Source: Granulicella paludicola
Lineage (GTDB): Bacteria > Acidobacteriota > Terriglobia > Terriglobales > Acidobacteriaceae
Length of the DNA: 64,000 bases
Reading direction: 5' to 3'
NCBI RefSeq assembly: GCF_025685545.1
Contig: NZ_JAGSYC010000022.1
Span: 289,055-353,054 of the forward strand
The notes beneath the pieces were generated by a model that ran no database searches, was not told the DNA's origin, and worked only from the letters and a program-made list of their open reading frames with translations. The translations under genes and the position numbers were made by a program. Numbering within the stretch: the stretch's first letter is position 1; each line of letters begins with the position of its first letter. Positions 18,467 to 26,375 of the stretch are shown here, piece by piece.

Positions 18467-19429
18467 TTAGAAGTAGCCCTCGCGCTTCTTGATCTCCATC
18501 GAACCGTCGGTATCGTGGTCGATCACGCGGTTGGCGCGCTCGGAGCTGCGGAAAGACAGCAGCTCCGCAATGATCTTGGGAATGGTATCGGCATCGGAGC
18601 GAATGGCGCCGGTGCAAGGGCTGCAGCCGAGCGAGCGCAGGCGCGACTTTACCATCTGCACCTCTCCGGGAAGCGACTTGACGAATGACTGCTCGACAGG
18701 TATCAGCGAGTCTCCGCGCACGATCATCTCGCGCTCCTTTGCATAGTACAGAGGCACGATGGGAATGTTTTCGAGCAGGATGTAATGCCAGATGTCCAGC
18801 TCAGTCCAATTGCTGAGCGGAAATACGCGAATGCTTTCGCCAGGCGAAATGCGCGCGTTGTAGAGGTTCCAGACCTCAGGCCGCTGATTCTTGGGGTCCC
18901 ACTGACCTGCCTTATCGCGGAAAGAAAAGATGCGCTCTTTCGCGCGCGACTTCTCTTCATCGCGCCGAGCTCCACCGAAGGCTGCGTCGAAGCCGCCGTT
19001 GCGCAGACCATCAAGAAGCGACTGCGTCTTCAGCAGGCCGCAGCAGCGCTGCGTGCCGAGTACAGCAGGGTTTGCGCCATTGGCAATAGCGTCTTCGTTG
19101 CGCCAGACATGCAGATCGAGATCGAGTTCCCTCGCCAGGTTGTCGCGGAAGGTGAGCATCTCGTGGAACTTGAACCCGGTGTCTACATGCAGCATGGGAA
19201 ACGGAATCTTGCCGGGGAAGAAGGCCTTCTGCGCGAGCCGCAGCATCACGGAGGAGTCTTTGCCGATGGAGTACAGCATCACCGGATTTTGAAACTCGGC
19301 TGCGACCTCGCGGAAGATGTGAATGCTCTCAGCCTCAAGCAGCTTGAGATGCGAGAGCCGTGCAGGAGTCAGCGCCACTGTTGTTTCGGCTGTTGCGTGC
19401 AGCGCGGACTCGGTCAGAGTAGAGCTCAT
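18467..19429 (-). CDS. cysD: Sulfate adenylyltransferase small subunit
   Basis: Catalytic subunit of ATP sulfurylase, 320 residues, making APS and pyrophosphate from ATP and sulfate. The PP-loop '[14 protein letters not shown]' lies near residue 50, with '[14 protein letters not shown]', 'CCGLLKTQ' and '[17 protein letters not shown]' further on. The C-terminal '[13 protein letters not shown]', '[10 protein letters not shown]' matches the family end. The start at 19429 has 'AAGGGA' 10 bp upstream. A longer frame to 19594 runs through the leader terminator and is rejected. First structural gene of cysD-cysN-cysH-tauE. The 230-bp leader contains a polycysteine peptide, an antiterminator and a terminator, so expression is probably set by cysteine supply. 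Confidence 0.95.
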   Translation of the reverse strand: MSSTLTESALHATAETTVALTPARLSHLKLLEAESIHIFREVAAEFQNPVMLYSIGKDSSVMLRLAQKAFFPGKIPFPMLHVDTGFKFHEMLTFRDNLARELDLDLHVWRNEDAIANGANPAVLGTQRCCGLLKTQSLLDGLRNGGFDAAFGGARRDEEKSRAKERIFSFRDKAGQWDPKNQRPEVWNLYNARISPGESIRVFPLSNWTELDIWHYILLENIPIVPLYYAKEREMIVRGDSLIPVEQSFVKSLPGEVQMVKSRLRSLGCSPCTGAIRSDADTIPKIIAELLSFRSSERANRVIDHDTDGSMEIKKREGYF

Positions 19430-19477
19430 ACGGTGATGTCCCTTGTAGATGTGATTCGCGAGATGCGGTGAGGAAGC

Positions 19478-19509
19478 GAAAACAAAACCCACTCGCGTTT
19501 GGAGTGGGT
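19478..19509 (-). terminator. Attenuator terminator in the cysD leader
   Basis: Minus-strand stem ACCCACTC/GAGTGGGT (plus positions 19502-19509 with 19487-19494) with a 7-base loop, followed by TTTGTTTT. It lies after the polycysteine leader ORF and 50 bp before cysD, so read-through is required for operon expression. Confidence 0.88.
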
Positions 19510-19565
19510 GCTTGTTCCTACGTGTTGGACTGGCGTCTAGGCCTATCGACAACACGCGCACCCAC
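19504..19565 (-). promoter_or_regulatory. Antiterminator pairing competing with the cysD attenuator
   Basis: In the minus-strand RNA, GTGGGTGC (plus 19558-19565, inside the last Cys codons of the leader ORF) is perfectly complementary to GCACCCAC (plus 19504-19511). Nested inside it, CGTGTTG (19550-19556) is complementary to CAACACG (19521-19527). The 3' strand of this 15-bp pairing overlaps 6 of the 8 bases of the terminator's 5' arm, so the two structures exclude each other. A ribosome stalled on the earlier Cys codons would leave GTGGGTGC free and favour read-through; one that reaches the stop codon would mask it and favour termination. Confidence 0.75.
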
Positions 19566-19629
19566 AGATACACGCCTGACAGCAACAGCTGCAACAGGAG
19601 GTATTTGCGAAGGTGCGAGAGAAAACCAT
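19543..19629 (-). CDS. Polycysteine leader peptide of the cys operon (28 aa, 10 Cys)
   Basis: Short ORF: ATG at 19629, TAG at 19543-19545. The second half is '[16 protein letters not shown]', 10 cysteines in 16 residues, using both TGT and TGC. 'AAGGAG' abuts the ATG directly, so spacing is too short for normal Shine-Dalgarno use. A TTGACA hexamer at 19665-19660 would place the transcript start close to the ATG, so translation may be leaderless. The peptide is followed by a mutually exclusive antiterminator/terminator before cysD. The role inferred is a cysteine sensor by ribosome stalling, as known for polycysteine upstream ORFs in mycobacteria. The peptide itself needs no function. It shares a basic-hydroxyl start ('SRT') with its divergent twin ('KRT'). 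Confidence 0.8.
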   Translation of the reverse strand: MVFSRTFANTSCCSCCCQACICGCACCR

Positions 19630-19659
19630 CTCCTTAAGGATGCGGGAGGGACCCAGGTT

Positions 19660-19679
19660 TGTCAATGAAGGGTTTGACG
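19660..19679. promoter_or_regulatory. Back-to-back -35 hexamers of divergent leader transcripts
   Basis: TTGACA on the minus strand (19665-19660) and TTGACG on the plus strand (19674-19679) are separated by 8 bp and point away from each other. With a 17-bp spacer the plus promoter would use TATGTT (19697-19702) and start near 19709; the minus promoter would have a weak -10 (CATCCT) and start near the leader ATG. Positions of the transcription starts are inferred. Confidence 0.45.
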
Positions 19680-19697
19680 TGGCGGCGGATAAACGCT

Positions 19698-19796
19698 ATG
19701 TTCAAACGAACCGTGAAGTCCGTTGCCTATACCGCCTGTTGCTGCTGTCGCGCTTGTCGCGAGGCGTGCTGCTGCGCGGTTGAAAGGCTACGGTAA
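19698..19796 (+). CDS. Polycysteine leader peptide of the TonB receptor (32 aa, 8 Cys)
   Basis: Short ORF ATG 19698 to TAA 19796 with the core 'CCCCRACREACCC' (8 Cys in 13 residues). There is no good Shine-Dalgarno. A GTG at 19713 in the same frame would give 27 residues and fits better with the predicted transcript start near 19709 (near-leaderless). It is followed 54 bp later by a terminator hairpin with the same ACCCAC.../...GTGGGTTTTGTTTT design as on the cysD side. It is divergent from the cysD leader across a shared promoter region. The likely job is cysteine-dependent attenuation of the downstream TonB receptor. Confidence 0.78.
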   Translation: MFKRTVKSVAYTACCCCRACREACCCAVERLR

Positions 19797-19850
19797 GTTG
19801 CAGGTTCGAGTATTTCTCGTTTAGATCCTGAAGCATAACCAGAGCGATTG

Positions 19851-19890
19851 AACCCACGCAGAGCCGGATACGGCGCGTGGGTTTTGTTTT
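19851..19890 (+). terminator. Attenuator terminator in the TonB receptor leader
   Basis: Stem AACCCACGC/GCGTGGGTT (19851-19859 with 19875-19883), an inner GCCG/CGGC stem, then TTGTTTT. It lies between the polycysteine ORF and the receptor start. A weaker antiterminator is possible (GCGTG 19764-19768 with CACGC 19855-19859, and GGTT 19778-19781 with AACC 19851-19854), again using bases within the Cys-codon region. Confidence 0.82.
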
Positions 19891-19998
19891 GCTGCGATGG
19901 ACCTGCACGCAACTTCCTGACCCCCTTGAACAAAACCAAAGAGATGCACGCGATATCCGATGTCGCGCCTCGTACCCAGATTTTTCCAGGAGAATATC

Positions 19999-22900
19999 TT
20001 GTCTATCTCTCGCACAATTCTTGTCCTGATGGCCCTCGCCACCCCGGCGGCGCTGCATGCCCAGGTGGTTGGCGGCACCATCTCCGGCCGTGTGACCGAT
20101 GCCACCGGCGCGGTGATTCCAAACGCTCATGTGGCTGTTCGCAATGAGGAAACCGGCGGCCTGCGCAGTCTGACGACCAATCGCGATGGCGAGTTCTCTG
20201 CCCCCTCCGAGCCTGTCGGCAGCTACACGTTAGAGGCCGAAGCACCCGGATTCAGCGACTACAAGAACACTGGCGTGACGCTGACGATCGGCCAGACGCT
20301 GGAGCTGACGCTGACGTTGCGAGCCGCCGGTTCAGAGTCAGTGACGGTCAACGATACGCCGCTGAGCGTGAACACCACGACCGAGCAGACGGCAGGCCTC
20401 GTGAACTCGCGGCAGGTAAAAGAGCTGCCGTTGAATGGCCGCAGCTACGATCAACTCATTACGTTGAACCCAGGCACGGTGAACGCAACCAACCAGCGCG
20501 CTGGTGGCGTCGGCACGTCGAACTCTTCCGTGGGCAGCATGTTTGCCGTCTCGGGTCGCAGGCCGCAGGACAACCTTTTTCTGCTGAATGGCGTTGAATA
20601 CACCGGCGCCTCGCTCATCAACGTGACACCGGGAGGCACGTCGGGACAACTGCTCGGCATTGATGGCATTCACGAGTTCAACGTAGTCACGGATACGTAC
20701 TCCGCGGCCTACGGCAAGCGCGATGGAGCACAGATCTCCATCGTGACGACCGGTGGAACAAACGCGCTGCACGGCTCGGTGTACGAGTTTGCGCGCAACA
20801 GCTTTTTCGACGCGCGGAATTACTTTGACGGAGCGCGCATCCCTGAGTTTCAGCGCAATGACTTTGGCGCCTCACTCGGTGGGCCGATCAAGAAGGACAA
20901 GGCGTTTCTCTTTGCGAACTACGAAGGCTATCGCCAGAACCTTGGCGAAAGCCTGGTGACTCTCGTGCCAGATAACAACGCGCGCCTTGGACTGCTGCCG
21001 AACTCGAAGGGCGTCGAGACAGCTGTCCCCGTCAGCCCGGTATCTGCGCAGCTCCTGAACCTGTGGCCCGTGGCGAACGGCCCCGAGGTACTCGACCCCA
21101 ACACGGGCTTCCTGACCGGCATCGCTAAGTGGATCGGTACAGCGCCGCAGAAGATTCGCGAAGACTTTGGCACGACGCGCTTCGATGAAAACCTGGGGAC
21201 GAATGACACCTTCAACTCCGTATATACGGTCGATGACTCCTCCGCGACCACACCTTCCGCCGATCCCTACTCCTACGTGACCGAGCGGTTGCGCGAGCAG
21301 GTGCTAAGCGCCGAGGAGAAGCACATCTTTGCGAAGATCGTGAACATTGCGCGCTTCGGATACTCACGCGCGAGCTACTACTTCTACGGTTATGTGCCGG
21401 CGGCTCAGCAGGCGCTGACTCCAAGCGTGCGGGCAGGTGTGCCGACCTACGCGGTAGTCATTGCCGGTTCAACGGCCTCGAATGGAGCTTCGTCGATCAC
21501 GACCGCTGGCGCGAATGTTGGTTCGAACAACGGGATCACGCGCAATCTATTTACCTTCGACGACCACGGCTATTACACCGTAGGCAAGCACAGCATCCAG
21601 GCAGGCGTGTGGGTGCAGCGGCTGCAGTCAAACGACAATCTTGCGCAGGACCAGTATGGACAGGCTGCGTTCAACTCTTTGACGACGTTCCTGGCCGGCA
21701 GCATCAAGACCTTCACCTATGCTCCTACCACCACGGAACTCGGGTGGCGGACCCTGTTTGTGAACGCCTTCCTCGAAGACACCTATCACATCACGCCTCG
21801 GCTGGAGGCACGTGTAGGCTTCAGGAGCGAGTCTTCGACCGGTTGGAGTGAGGTGCAGGGGCGTGCAGGTGTATATACCTTCACCGACAACGTGATCAGC
21901 TCAACGCCCAGCATCCGAGGGAATGCGATCGGCCCGAACCATGCGCTCTTTTTGCCCGAGCCGCGCGTGGGGCTTGCATGGAATGTCTTTGGCAACGGAC
22001 GCACGAGCGTGACCGCGGGCGCGGGCCTGCATCACTCACTGCTGGACGCACTCGACTACCGCCTGGATCAAGCTGCACCGTATAACACCGTGTACTCCTA
22101 CGCCGGATCGACCGTAACGAATCCGACGGGGGTAACACCGCAGGTATCACCTTCGACGGTGGACAGCGGCATCTCGACGCCCGCTCTGCTGGCTTACAAC
22201 CTGAAGGTTGAACAGCAAATCGCACCGTCTACCTCGCTCTCGATCGGTTACGACGGCTCGCGCAGCTACCATCAGATTTTGAATGGAGATCTGAACGAGC
22301 CCGCCTACCAGGTGCTCGCGAACGGTCGCATCTACTACCCCACCACAACGAAGGCCAATCCTGCCGTGGCGAACACTACGTCCTGGTGGAGCGGAGGTTC
22401 GGGTAACTACAACGCGCTGATCGTTGACCTGCGACACGACCTTTCGCACGGTCTTCAGCTGCGTGGAAACTTCACCTGGGCAAAGAACCTCGACGACGGC
22501 TCTGCTTGGAACACGTCGGTATCCTCGAATACGCCTGCGTTCGTCTCCGTGCCTTCGCTGCCGCACCTGGATTATGGTCCGGCGGCCACCGATATTCGTC
22601 ACGCGGCCGCAATAAACGGCACGTATGAACTTCCTTTCGGCACAGGCAAGTCGTACCTCGCAAATGCAGGGCACGCAACCGAAAGAGTGATCTCGGGTTG
22701 GTCGATCTCTTCGATCGCAAACTTCCTGTCTGGCTTCCCTTTCTCTCCGCAGCTGGGCTACAACCCGACAGGTTCGGGCGATTCGCGCAATCCTGTGCGA
22801 CCAGACGTGAACACAGCTTTCAGCGGCAAGCTGTACACGAGTGGCACCACGGCCCAACGCGTGGCGCAGTACTTCAATCCCAACGTCTTCTCGGCGCCAG

Positions 22901-23208
22901 CTTATGGCTATGTCGGCAACGTACGTCGCGACTCACTTGTTGGTCCCGGTTACGCAGACTGGGATGTATCGCTACTGAAATCGACAGCGATCACGGATCG
23001 CGTTCGGCTACAGTTCCGTGCGGAGTTCTTCAACGTTTTGAATCACACAAACCTGCAACTGCCAAACGAGGTCGTCTTTTCTGCGGGACCGACACAAGGA
23101 ACCGCGGCCAACCAGACCGCAGCAGCTACTTTCGGATCGCCCGGTGTGATCTCGGCGACGGCAAACACCAGCCGCCAGATTCAACTGGGAGCTAAGATCC
23201 TCTTCTAA
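19999..23208 (+). CDS. TonB-dependent receptor, Oar-like, with carboxypeptidase-regulatory-like domain
   Basis: Outer-membrane active importer, 1069 residues. The TTG start at 19999 has 'AGGAGA' 5 bp upstream and gives a clean signal peptide ('RTILVLMALATPAALHAQ'). Next come a CarboxypepD_reg-like domain (about 22-105, 'GTISGRVTDATGAVIPNAHV'), a plug (about 115-230, 'VKELPLNGRSYDQL'), and the beta-barrel with a typical C-terminal phenylalanine ('LGAKILF'). It is the only receptor here preceded by a polycysteine leader and attenuator and is divergent from the sulfate operon. This suggests uptake of a sulfur source such as cystine, a sulfonate or a sulfate ester. The substrate is an inference from context only. 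Confidence 0.93.
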   Translation: MSISRTILVLMALATPAALHAQVVGGTISGRVTDATGAVIPNAHVAVRNEETGGLRSLTTNRDGEFSAPSEPVGSYTLEAEAPGFSDYKNTGVTLTIGQTLELTLTLRAAGSESVTVNDTPLSVNTTTEQTAGLVNSRQVKELPLNGRSYDQLITLNPGTVNATNQRAGGVGTSNSSVGSMFAVSGRRPQDNLFLLNGVEYTGASLINVTPGGTSGQLLGIDGIHEFNVVTDTYSAAYGKRDGAQISIVTTGGTNALHGSVYEFARNSFFDARNYFDGARIPEFQRNDFGASLGGPIKKDKAFLFANYEGYRQNLGESLVTLVPDNNARLGLLPNSKGVETAVPVSPVSAQLLNLWPVANGPEVLDPNTGFLTGIAKWIGTAPQKIREDFGTTRFDENLGTNDTFNSVYTVDDSSATTPSADPYSYVTERLREQVLSAEEKHIFAKIVNIARFGYSRASYYFYGYVPAAQQALTPSVRAGVPTYAVVIAGSTASNGASSITTAGANVGSNNGITRNLFTFDDHGYYTVGKHSIQAGVWVQRLQSNDNLAQDQYGQAAFNSLTTFLAGSIKTFTYAPTTTELGWRTLFVNAFLEDTYHITPRLEARVGFRSESSTGWSEVQGRAGVYTFTDNVISSTPSIRGNAIGPNHALFLPEPRVGLAWNVFGNGRTSVTAGAGLHHSLLDALDYRLDQAAPYNTVYSYAGSTVTNPTGVTPQVSPSTVDSGISTPALLAYNLKVEQQIAPSTSLSIGYDGSRSYHQILNGDLNEPAYQVLANGRIYYPTTTKANPAVANTTSWWSGGSGNYNALIVDLRHDLSHGLQLRGNFTWAKNLDDGSAWNTSVSSNTPAFVSVPSLPHLDYGPAATDIRHAAAINGTYELPFGTGKSYLANAGHATERVISGWSISSIANFLSGFPFSPQLGYNPTGSGDSRNPVRPDVNTAFSGKLYTSGTTAQRVAQYFNPNVFSAPAYGYVGNVRRDSLVGPGYADWDVSLLKSTAITDRVRLQFRAEFFNVLNHTNLQLPNEVVFSAGPTQGTAANQTAAATFGSPGVISATANTSRQIQLGAKILF

Positions 23209-23225
23209 GGAAGAGGCCTCCTGAC

Positions 23226-23254
23226 CGCCGGGACAGTTGTCCCGGCGTTTTTTT
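23226..23254 (+). terminator. Rho-independent terminator of the TonB receptor
   Basis: A 9-bp stem CGCCGGGAC/GTCCCGGCG (23226-23234 with 23239-23247) with loop AGTT and seven T. The convergent MFS gene ends just beyond. Confidence 0.93.
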
Positions 23255-23258
23255 GCGT

Positions 23259-24497
23259 TCAGGAAAGCTGCGTGCGCGAGATACGACGAGAGCCCACCCA
23301 CAGCGCGATGGCGATACATAGGTAGATGACCGCAGTCGCGCTAAGGCAGGCGCTAAGCCCGAAACTCTTTGATGCGAGCCCGATGCATAGCTGTGCCGCA
23401 GCTCCACCGAGCCAGCCGAGAGAGTTCATCAAACCCAACGCAGTGCCGCGCAATTCGATCGGCGTCACGTCATAGAGCGCAGCCCATATGTTCGAATCGT
23501 AGATACCCTTGAAGAGACCAAACCCGATCATTGCCGCCATCACGGCTGCAACGGTCGTTGTCCATCCGGACAGGAAAAGAAAGGGCACGCCGCAGAAGAG
23601 GCCAAACGACTGCACCGCCATACGCGCGCCACGATCGCCCTTCCTTTGCCTCACGCGATTATCGGCAAGAAACCCGCCACTGATAACACCGATGACCGAG
23701 GCTATCTGCAGGTAAGCCGTTCCGTTCAGGCCGGAAAGGCTGAGGCTCATGTGGAATTTCCGAAAGAGAAACGTTGGCATCCAGACAGTAAAGATCATTG
23801 CCACGAAGTTTGCGCCAATAAAAACACCAATGAGCAGCCACGCTGCCGGATTGCGGCTGACCGCTCGAAGCCCATCCCACAAGGGACTCGTAGATGGCGG
23901 AACACCCGCCGCAGCATCAGACATTCCGCGCAGAGGTTCTTTCAAAAACAACCAGAGCGCTCCGCCTAGCAGGATGCCTGCTAAGCCGAAGATACGGAAG
24001 CCGAGGCGCCAACCATAGTGCTCACCTAAATAACCTGCCGCTGCTCCGCCTGCGATGCTGCCAATGTAGACACTTGATTGATGGAGCGCCATGGCACGGG
24101 ACCGTGTATCGACGGAGTGGTAGTCGGCGATCAAAGACATCGCTGAAGGAAAATAAAAGGCCTCGCCCAGACCGCCGAGCGCAATGCCTGCCACCAGCAG
24201 TAGATAGCTGTGCGCATACGAGGTGAGTGCGGTTGTGACCGACCAGAAGATGAGTGCACCAAGCACGAGGGTACGCCGCGAAACGCGGTCACAAAGGAAG
24301 CCGCCGAGTGGACCGAATACAGCGTAGGCGCACATGAAAGAGGCGCTGAGAACCGAAAGCGATGCGTCCGTCAGCTGAAACTCTTTCCCTAGAAGCGGAA
24401 AGACCGTAAAGATGAGCTGGCGGTCAGCATAGTTGAGAAAGCAGACGCACCACAGCATCGCCACCACGAACCACTTGTATTGTCCACTCGCTCCCAT
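23259..24497 (-). CDS. MFS transporter, anion:cation symporter (ACS)-like
   Basis: Twelve-helix transporter of 412 residues. The N-terminus 'KWFVVAMLWCVCFLNYADRQ' and 'GFLCDRVSRRTLVLGALI', 'GGLGEAFYFPSAMSLIADY', 'YLGEHYGWRLGFRIFG' are typical of ACS-family porters, which import organic anions such as hexuronates, galactonate or sialate. It is convergent with the TonB receptor and divergent from the fucose-isomerase-like gene. The 103-bp region between the two starts carries the TGTCGACA operator candidate, so both may be controlled together. The start codon has only a poorly spaced GAGGA, making translation strength uncertain. Confidence 0.88.
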   Translation of the reverse strand: MGASGQYKWFVVAMLWCVCFLNYADRQLIFTVFPLLGKEFQLTDASLSVLSASFMCAYAVFGPLGGFLCDRVSRRTLVLGALIFWSVTTALTSYAHSYLLLVAGIALGGLGEAFYFPSAMSLIADYHSVDTRSRAMALHQSSVYIGSIAGGAAAGYLGEHYGWRLGFRIFGLAGILLGGALWLFLKEPLRGMSDAAAGVPPSTSPLWDGLRAVSRNPAAWLLIGVFIGANFVAMIFTVWMPTFLFRKFHMSLSLSGLNGTAYLQIASVIGVISGGFLADNRVRQRKGDRGARMAVQSFGLFCGVPFLFLSGWTTTVAAVMAAMIGFGLFKGIYDSNIWAALYDVTPIELRGTALGLMNSLGWLGGAAAQLCIGLASKSFGLSACLSATAVIYLCIAIALWVGSRRISRTQLS

Positions 24498-24550
24498 TCC
24501 TCGAAGATATCCGAACAGAGTGGCAGAGCGCGCGACAAATCTTTACATTC

Positions 24551-24569
24551 TGTCTACAACCTGTCGACA
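24551..24569. promoter_or_regulatory. Operator candidate: TGTCTACA plus TGTCGACA
   Basis: TGTCTACA (24551-24558) and the palindrome CTGTCGACAG (24561-24570) are 11 bp apart, one helical turn. Downstream, TGCTATAGT (24585-24593) forms an extended -10 that would start transcription at the ATG at 24601, so a protein bound here would cover the -35 region. Confidence 0.6.
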
Positions 24570-24600
24570 GAAAAGAAAGTGTTTTGCTATAGTCCGGCTT

Positions 24601-26286
24601 ATGTCCACCCATGCATCTCGCGACAAGACAGCTCCGCATATCACCCCTCCCTCTCCTCTCGGAGCGAATCAGGCCTACCTGATCACGAGCGGTGATCTAC
24701 GACTCGCCGCAAACCAAACCTGCTGGCCGGCGCAAAGAGACCTCGAAGACCGCTTGACGTCTGCTTTTGCCGCTGAGGGTATCGAGCTGGTTCGCGCCTT
24801 CCCCGTCAGCGCGTTGGAAGGGCATGGCTTCATCTCATCGCAGCGCATGGGCATGGACGTCTTCATGGGCATTCATCCCAAAGCCCCTTTGGTCTTTGCC
24901 ACCGCGGCATGGCAGTACACGCACCACGTATTACCGGGCCTTCGGAGTCATCAGGGGCCTATTCTGACAGTCGCGAACTGGTCCGGGCAGTGGCCAGGGC
25001 TTGTGGGGCTCTTAAATCTGAATGGATCACTTGTGAAAGCAGGCGTACCCTTTTCAACTCTTTGGAGCGAGGATTTCACCGACGTCTTCTTCAAGTCGGC
25101 GCTGAAGCAATGGCTCAAGGAACAGGTGATCACGCATGACCTGAGCCATGTTCGGGCTTTGGCTGCGTCGGCTATTCCTACGGAAGCGGCTGCTCTGGGA
25201 CATTCTCTGGCGCAGGCCTTGAGGCGCCGGAAAGCCATACTCGGCGTCTTCGACGAGGGATGCATGGGAATGTATAACGCCATCATTGACGATGAATTGC
25301 TGAACGCCTCGGGTATCTTCAAAGAGCGTCTGAGTCAGTCTGCTCTGGTCGCCTTCATGCGAACGGTGACAGATGCTGAGGCAAAGTCCGTGTATCAATG
25401 GCTCGTCGATAAGGGTATGAAGTTCGACCTCGGCAGCGAACCCACGACCGAATTGACGCTGGATCAGATACTCGCGCAATGCAAAATGTACATCGCCGCA
25501 GTCCGTATGTCAGACAGTTTCGGCTGTGATGCCATTGGCATACAGTACCAGCAAGGGTTGAAGGACATGACGCCTGCCTCCGACCTCGTCGAAGGTCTCT
25601 TGAACAATGCCGATCGTCCTCCCGTATTCCATGCCAACGGGGATGAGGAGCTCTATGCCGGCGGTCCGCTGGTTCACTTCAACGAGGTGGACGAAGCTGC
25701 AGGCGTCGACGGGTTGGTAACAAAGCTTTGCTGGGATGCACTCGGGCTTGATCCTTCATGTACCTTGCATGATGTGCGCTGGGGACAGCATTACAAGGGC
25801 CTTGGCGGCGACGGCAGAGCGCTCGACGAGTTTATCTGGGTACTGCAGATCTCCGGCGCTGCGCCTGCAAACCACTTCGTCGGAGGCTATGCGGGAGCAA
25901 CCAGCCAGCGCCAGCCAGCGATGTATTTTCCACTCGGCGGCGGGTCGCTGAAGGGCATTGGGCGCCCGGGTGAGATTGTCTGGAGCCGTGTATTTGTAGA
26001 AGCCGGCGCTCTGCACGTGGACCTGGGCCGCGGTACGGTCGTCAGTCTACCCGCAGAGGAGACCGAGCGGCGCTGGCATGAAACAACCTACCAGTGGCCC
26101 ATCGTTCATGCAGTGCTGCACGGGGTAAGCCGCGATCAGTTCATGGCTCGGCATCGCGCGAATCACCTCAATATTGTTTATGCACCGACCGCGGCTCATG
26201 CCAATGAGGCGCTTGCACTGAAAGCGGCGATGTTTGCCGAACTTGGAATCGCCGTTCACTTGTGCGGAGACGTCCGGCTCTCTTAG
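24601..26286 (+). CDS. L-fucose/L-arabinose isomerase-fold protein
   Basis: About 561 residues, matching the L-fucose isomerase-related family ('SGDLRLAANQTCWPAQRDLE', 'FATAAWQYTHHVLPGL', 'VANWSGQWPGLVGLLNLN', 'FDEGCMGMYNAIIDDELLN', 'DSFGCDAIGIQYQQGL'). The family interconverts ketose and aldose sugars; acidic and histidine residues for a metal are present ('FDEGCMGMY', 'NGDEELY'), but the true substrate is unknown. The start at 24601 was chosen because an extended -10 lies directly in front and the upstream frame holds the operator motif; there is no clear Shine-Dalgarno, so the mRNA may be leaderless. It is followed 90 bp later by the GH2 gene in the same direction. Confidence 0.8.
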   Translation: MSTHASRDKTAPHITPPSPLGANQAYLITSGDLRLAANQTCWPAQRDLEDRLTSAFAAEGIELVRAFPVSALEGHGFISSQRMGMDVFMGIHPKAPLVFATAAWQYTHHVLPGLRSHQGPILTVANWSGQWPGLVGLLNLNGSLVKAGVPFSTLWSEDFTDVFFKSALKQWLKEQVITHDLSHVRALAASAIPTEAAALGHSLAQALRRRKAILGVFDEGCMGMYNAIIDDELLNASGIFKERLSQSALVAFMRTVTDAEAKSVYQWLVDKGMKFDLGSEPTTELTLDQILAQCKMYIAAVRMSDSFGCDAIGIQYQQGLKDMTPASDLVEGLLNNADRPPVFHANGDEELYAGGPLVHFNEVDEAAGVDGLVTKLCWDALGLDPSCTLHDVRWGQHYKGLGGDGRALDEFIWVLQISGAAPANHFVGGYAGATSQRQPAMYFPLGGGSLKGIGRPGEIVWSRVFVEAGALHVDLGRGTVVSLPAEETERRWHETTYQWPIVHAVLHGVSRDQFMARHRANHLNIVYAPTAAHANEALALKAAMFAELGIAVHLCGDVRLS

Positions 26287-26375
26287 ACAATCCGGCTGGC
26301 TCCAATTCGCGACGCGATTGGTCTAAGCTGGTACCCGTATACAGTACCGATGTATCGGCAAAGAAGGAGTCAGGT

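Noticed and set aside
19429..19594. Extended N-terminus of CysD reading from 19594
   Set aside because: It would translate through the attenuator hairpin, overlaps the polycysteine ORF in another frame and lacks similarity to CysD; the start at 19429 has a proper ribosome-binding site.
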